The notes under the pieces were generated by a model. It was not told the origin of the DNA. It searched no databases and saw only the letters and a list, made by a program, of their open reading frames with translations. Position numbers and translations under genes: made by a program. This document shows positions 14,453 to 15,761 of a stretch of DNA of 15,761 bases, one piece after another (within the stretch, counting starts at the first letter, position 1; each line of letters opens with the position of its first letter). Source of the stretch: Limnospira sp050045915 (lineage in GTDB: Bacteria > Cyanobacteriota > Cyanobacteriia > Cyanobacteriales > Microcoleaceae); contig JBNGCR010000129.1 in NCBI GenBank assembly GCA_050045915.1, forward strand, positions 1-15,761. Direction: 5' to 3'.

Positions 14453-15553
14453 ATGAAGAAAAAAGCTCTTTCCGAACGGGATATTTGCACGAAATATATC
14501 ACCCCCGCGTTGGAAAAGGCGGGTTGGAATATCCGCACCCAAATCCGGGAATAATTTTCCCTGACAAAGGGTCGGATTATCGTGGGGGGGCGGCTGCACA
14601 GCCGGGGGCAGGCGAAGCGGGCGGATTACGTCCTGTTTTACAAGCCGAACCTTCCCGTCGCCGTCATCGAAGCGAAAGATAATCGGCATTCGGTGGGGGA
14701 TGGAAGAACAGACCAGCATCATCACCCAGGATTATTACAGCGACGGCGGGGATAAAACCCCCCGCTACTATGTTGGTCGCCCGGAAAATCACGCAATTTT
14801 TAAAACAGAGCGATCGCTTTCAGAAGACTATCGTTTTTTGCGAAACTATCGAACACGCGGAACGGATGCGGCAGGCTTTAGCCAATGCAAATCGCGATTT
14901 GGTGGCGCAAAATTACAAATATGTGATGCGGATTACCGGGGACGAAAAGGAAGGGAAGGCGGAACTTGAAAACTTCATTTTTCCGGAGAGTGTCTATCCG
15001 GTCATCGCCACCACCTCAAAATTGATGACGACGGGGGTGGATGCCCAAACTTGCAAGTTAATCGTCTTGGATCAGCGGATTCAGTCGATGACGGAGTTCA
15101 AACAGATTATCGGCCGGGGAACTCGAATTAACGAGGATTTCGACAAGTTTTTCTTTACCATCATGGACTTTAAAAAGGCGACGGAATTGTTCGCCGATCC
15201 GGATTTTGATGGCGATCCGGTGCAAATTTACGAACCCGAGGGGGACGAATCGCCCGTGCCGCCGGACGATTTGGAAGAGGAAACGGAGGGTTTAAAATAT
15301 CCTGAAACGGGTGCGGGAAGTGAAAAAACGGGATTATTTCACGAAGTACGGGGAACCGGCGCGGAAGGTTTTGGAGGCGTTATTGCAGAAGTATTCGGAC
15401 GAGGGAATTGAGGCGGTTGAGGAGACGCAGATTTTGAAAGTCGCACCCTTTACCGAGATGGGAACGCCGGTGGAACTCGTCAAATTGTTTGGCGGTAAAA
15501 AAGGGTATTTGCAGGCGGTTCGCGAGTTGGAGCGCGAGTTATATCGGGCTTGA
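14453..15553 (+). pseudogene. hsdR: Decayed type I restriction HsdR-like (R subunit) gene
   Basis: Pieces of one R subunit follow in family order but in three frames. First, from ATG 14453, KKKALSERDICTKYITPALE runs to an in-frame TAA at 14552, then continues in the same frame as GRIIV, RADYVLFYKP and VIEAKDNRHSVGDG (the N-terminal nuclease with its E-x-K). Near 14700 the frame shifts into SIITQDYYSDGGDKTPRYY, normally just before the helicase. Near 14765 it shifts again to VARKITQFLKQSDRFQKTIVF, then TTSKLMTTGVDAQTC and IIGRGTRIN (helicase motif VI region). Near 15300 a third shift reaches KKRDYFTKYG and the C-terminus to 15553. The Walker A, DEAD-box and middle C-terminal segments are missing, so the product cannot work. 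No HsdM or HsdS gene is in the window. Confidence 0.88.
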
Positions 15554-15568
15554 ACATAATCGCGTCTC

Positions 15569-15661
15569 GCCCCCAAACCCCCAATTCTGGGGGCTTTCTT
15601 GCCCCCAAACCCCCAATTCTGGGGGCTTTCTTGCCCCCAAACCCCCAATTCTGGGGGCTTT
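15569..15661 (+). repeat. Three tandem 32-bp terminator-like hairpin units
   Basis: The 32-bp unit GCCCCCAAACCCCCAATTCT followed by GGGGGCTTTCTT is present at 15569-15600 and 15601-15632, and a third copy, lacking the last three bases, at 15633-15661. Each contains CCCCCA-attc-TGGGGG, a 6-bp GC-rich stem followed by CTTTCTT, the form of a Rho-independent terminator. The array starts 15 bp after the HsdR relic stop. Confidence 0.85.
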
Positions 15662-15708
15662 GATCGAAAATTATCGCAGATCTGGTTTTTGAACCGGACG
15701 ACTTTTCC

Positions 15709-15729
15709 AATCATCTTTAGATGATTTTT
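15709..15729 (+). terminator. AATCATCT hairpin with T-tract
   Basis: AATCATCT-tt-AGATGATT is a perfect 8-bp stem running into further Ts. The stem is AT-rich, so termination would be weak; on the other strand it would be preceded by A-rich sequence. Confidence 0.4.
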
Positions 15730-15736
15730 GCTGTTA

Positions 15737-15758
15737 GCTTGGGAATTGATTCCCAAGC
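15737..15758. repeat. Perfect 10-bp inverted repeat at the window edge
   Basis: GCTTGGGAAT-tg-ATTCCCAAGC is a perfect 10-bp palindromic hairpin. It may be a dispersed palindrome or a terminator for a minus-strand gene beyond the window; the window ends three bases later. Confidence 0.5.
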
Positions 15759-15761
15759 GGT

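Noticed and set aside
15569..15661. Possible CRISPR array
   Set aside because: The 32-bp units are directly adjacent with no spacers, and each carries its own hairpin and T-rich tail; no cas gene is present.

Overview
The window looks like a cyanobacterial chromosome, probably a filamentous, repeat-rich species. The evidence is the recurring HIP1 octamer GCGATCGC (for example 84-91 and 917-924), a ChlH/BchH-family chelatase subunit, a nine-sensor-domain PAS/GAF histidine kinase, pentapeptide-repeat proteins and several arrays of 7-bp tandem repeats. No rRNA, tRNA or CRISPR array was seen.

Layout. 1-363 is non-coding and ends in a good ribosome binding site and a pair of Pho-box-like direct repeats. 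364-567 is a 67-residue zinc-ribbon protein. 800-5149 is a soluble 1449-residue sensor kinase with eight PAS domains and one GAF domain that carries both cysteine positions of a cyanobacteriochrome. Convergent to it are two minus-strand genes that look like one transcript: a GtrB/DPM-type membrane glycosyltransferase (6892 to 5900) and a TVP38/TMEM64 membrane protein (5889 to 5239). A divergent intergenic region with a 45-bp cloverleaf palindrome leads to a 1224-residue ChlH/BchH-family protein (7019-10693), whose sequence departs from the usual cyanobacterial ChlH. Two pentapeptide-repeat proteins follow (10784-11962, with a TPR front half, and 12104-12871); they share a C-terminal tail motif. 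The 319-bp gap after them holds a clear 189-bp MITE-like element with terminal inverted repeats and 11-bp target duplications. Then come a conserved 95-residue protein (13191-13478), an Mrr-type restriction endonuclease (13498-14403), and a decayed type I restriction HsdR gene (14453-15553) with a nonsense codon and three internal deletions. The window closes with a triplicated 32-bp terminator-like hairpin and two further hairpins.

How it fits together. There is no single pathway. The kinase has no adjacent response regulator. The glycosyltransferase and TVP38 protein are probably an envelope pair. The Mrr gene and the HsdR relic form a small degraded restriction locus. The strongest unusual signals are repeat-related: heptanucleotide arrays at several gene ends, one of which supplies a stop codon; a dispersed repeat read through in frame inside the ChlH gene; a nested MITE inserted in a palindrome; and the triplicated hairpin. 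The most interesting protein-level points are the candidate bilin-binding GAF domain and the divergent chelatase subunit. All family assignments rest on reading motifs by eye; no database search was possible.
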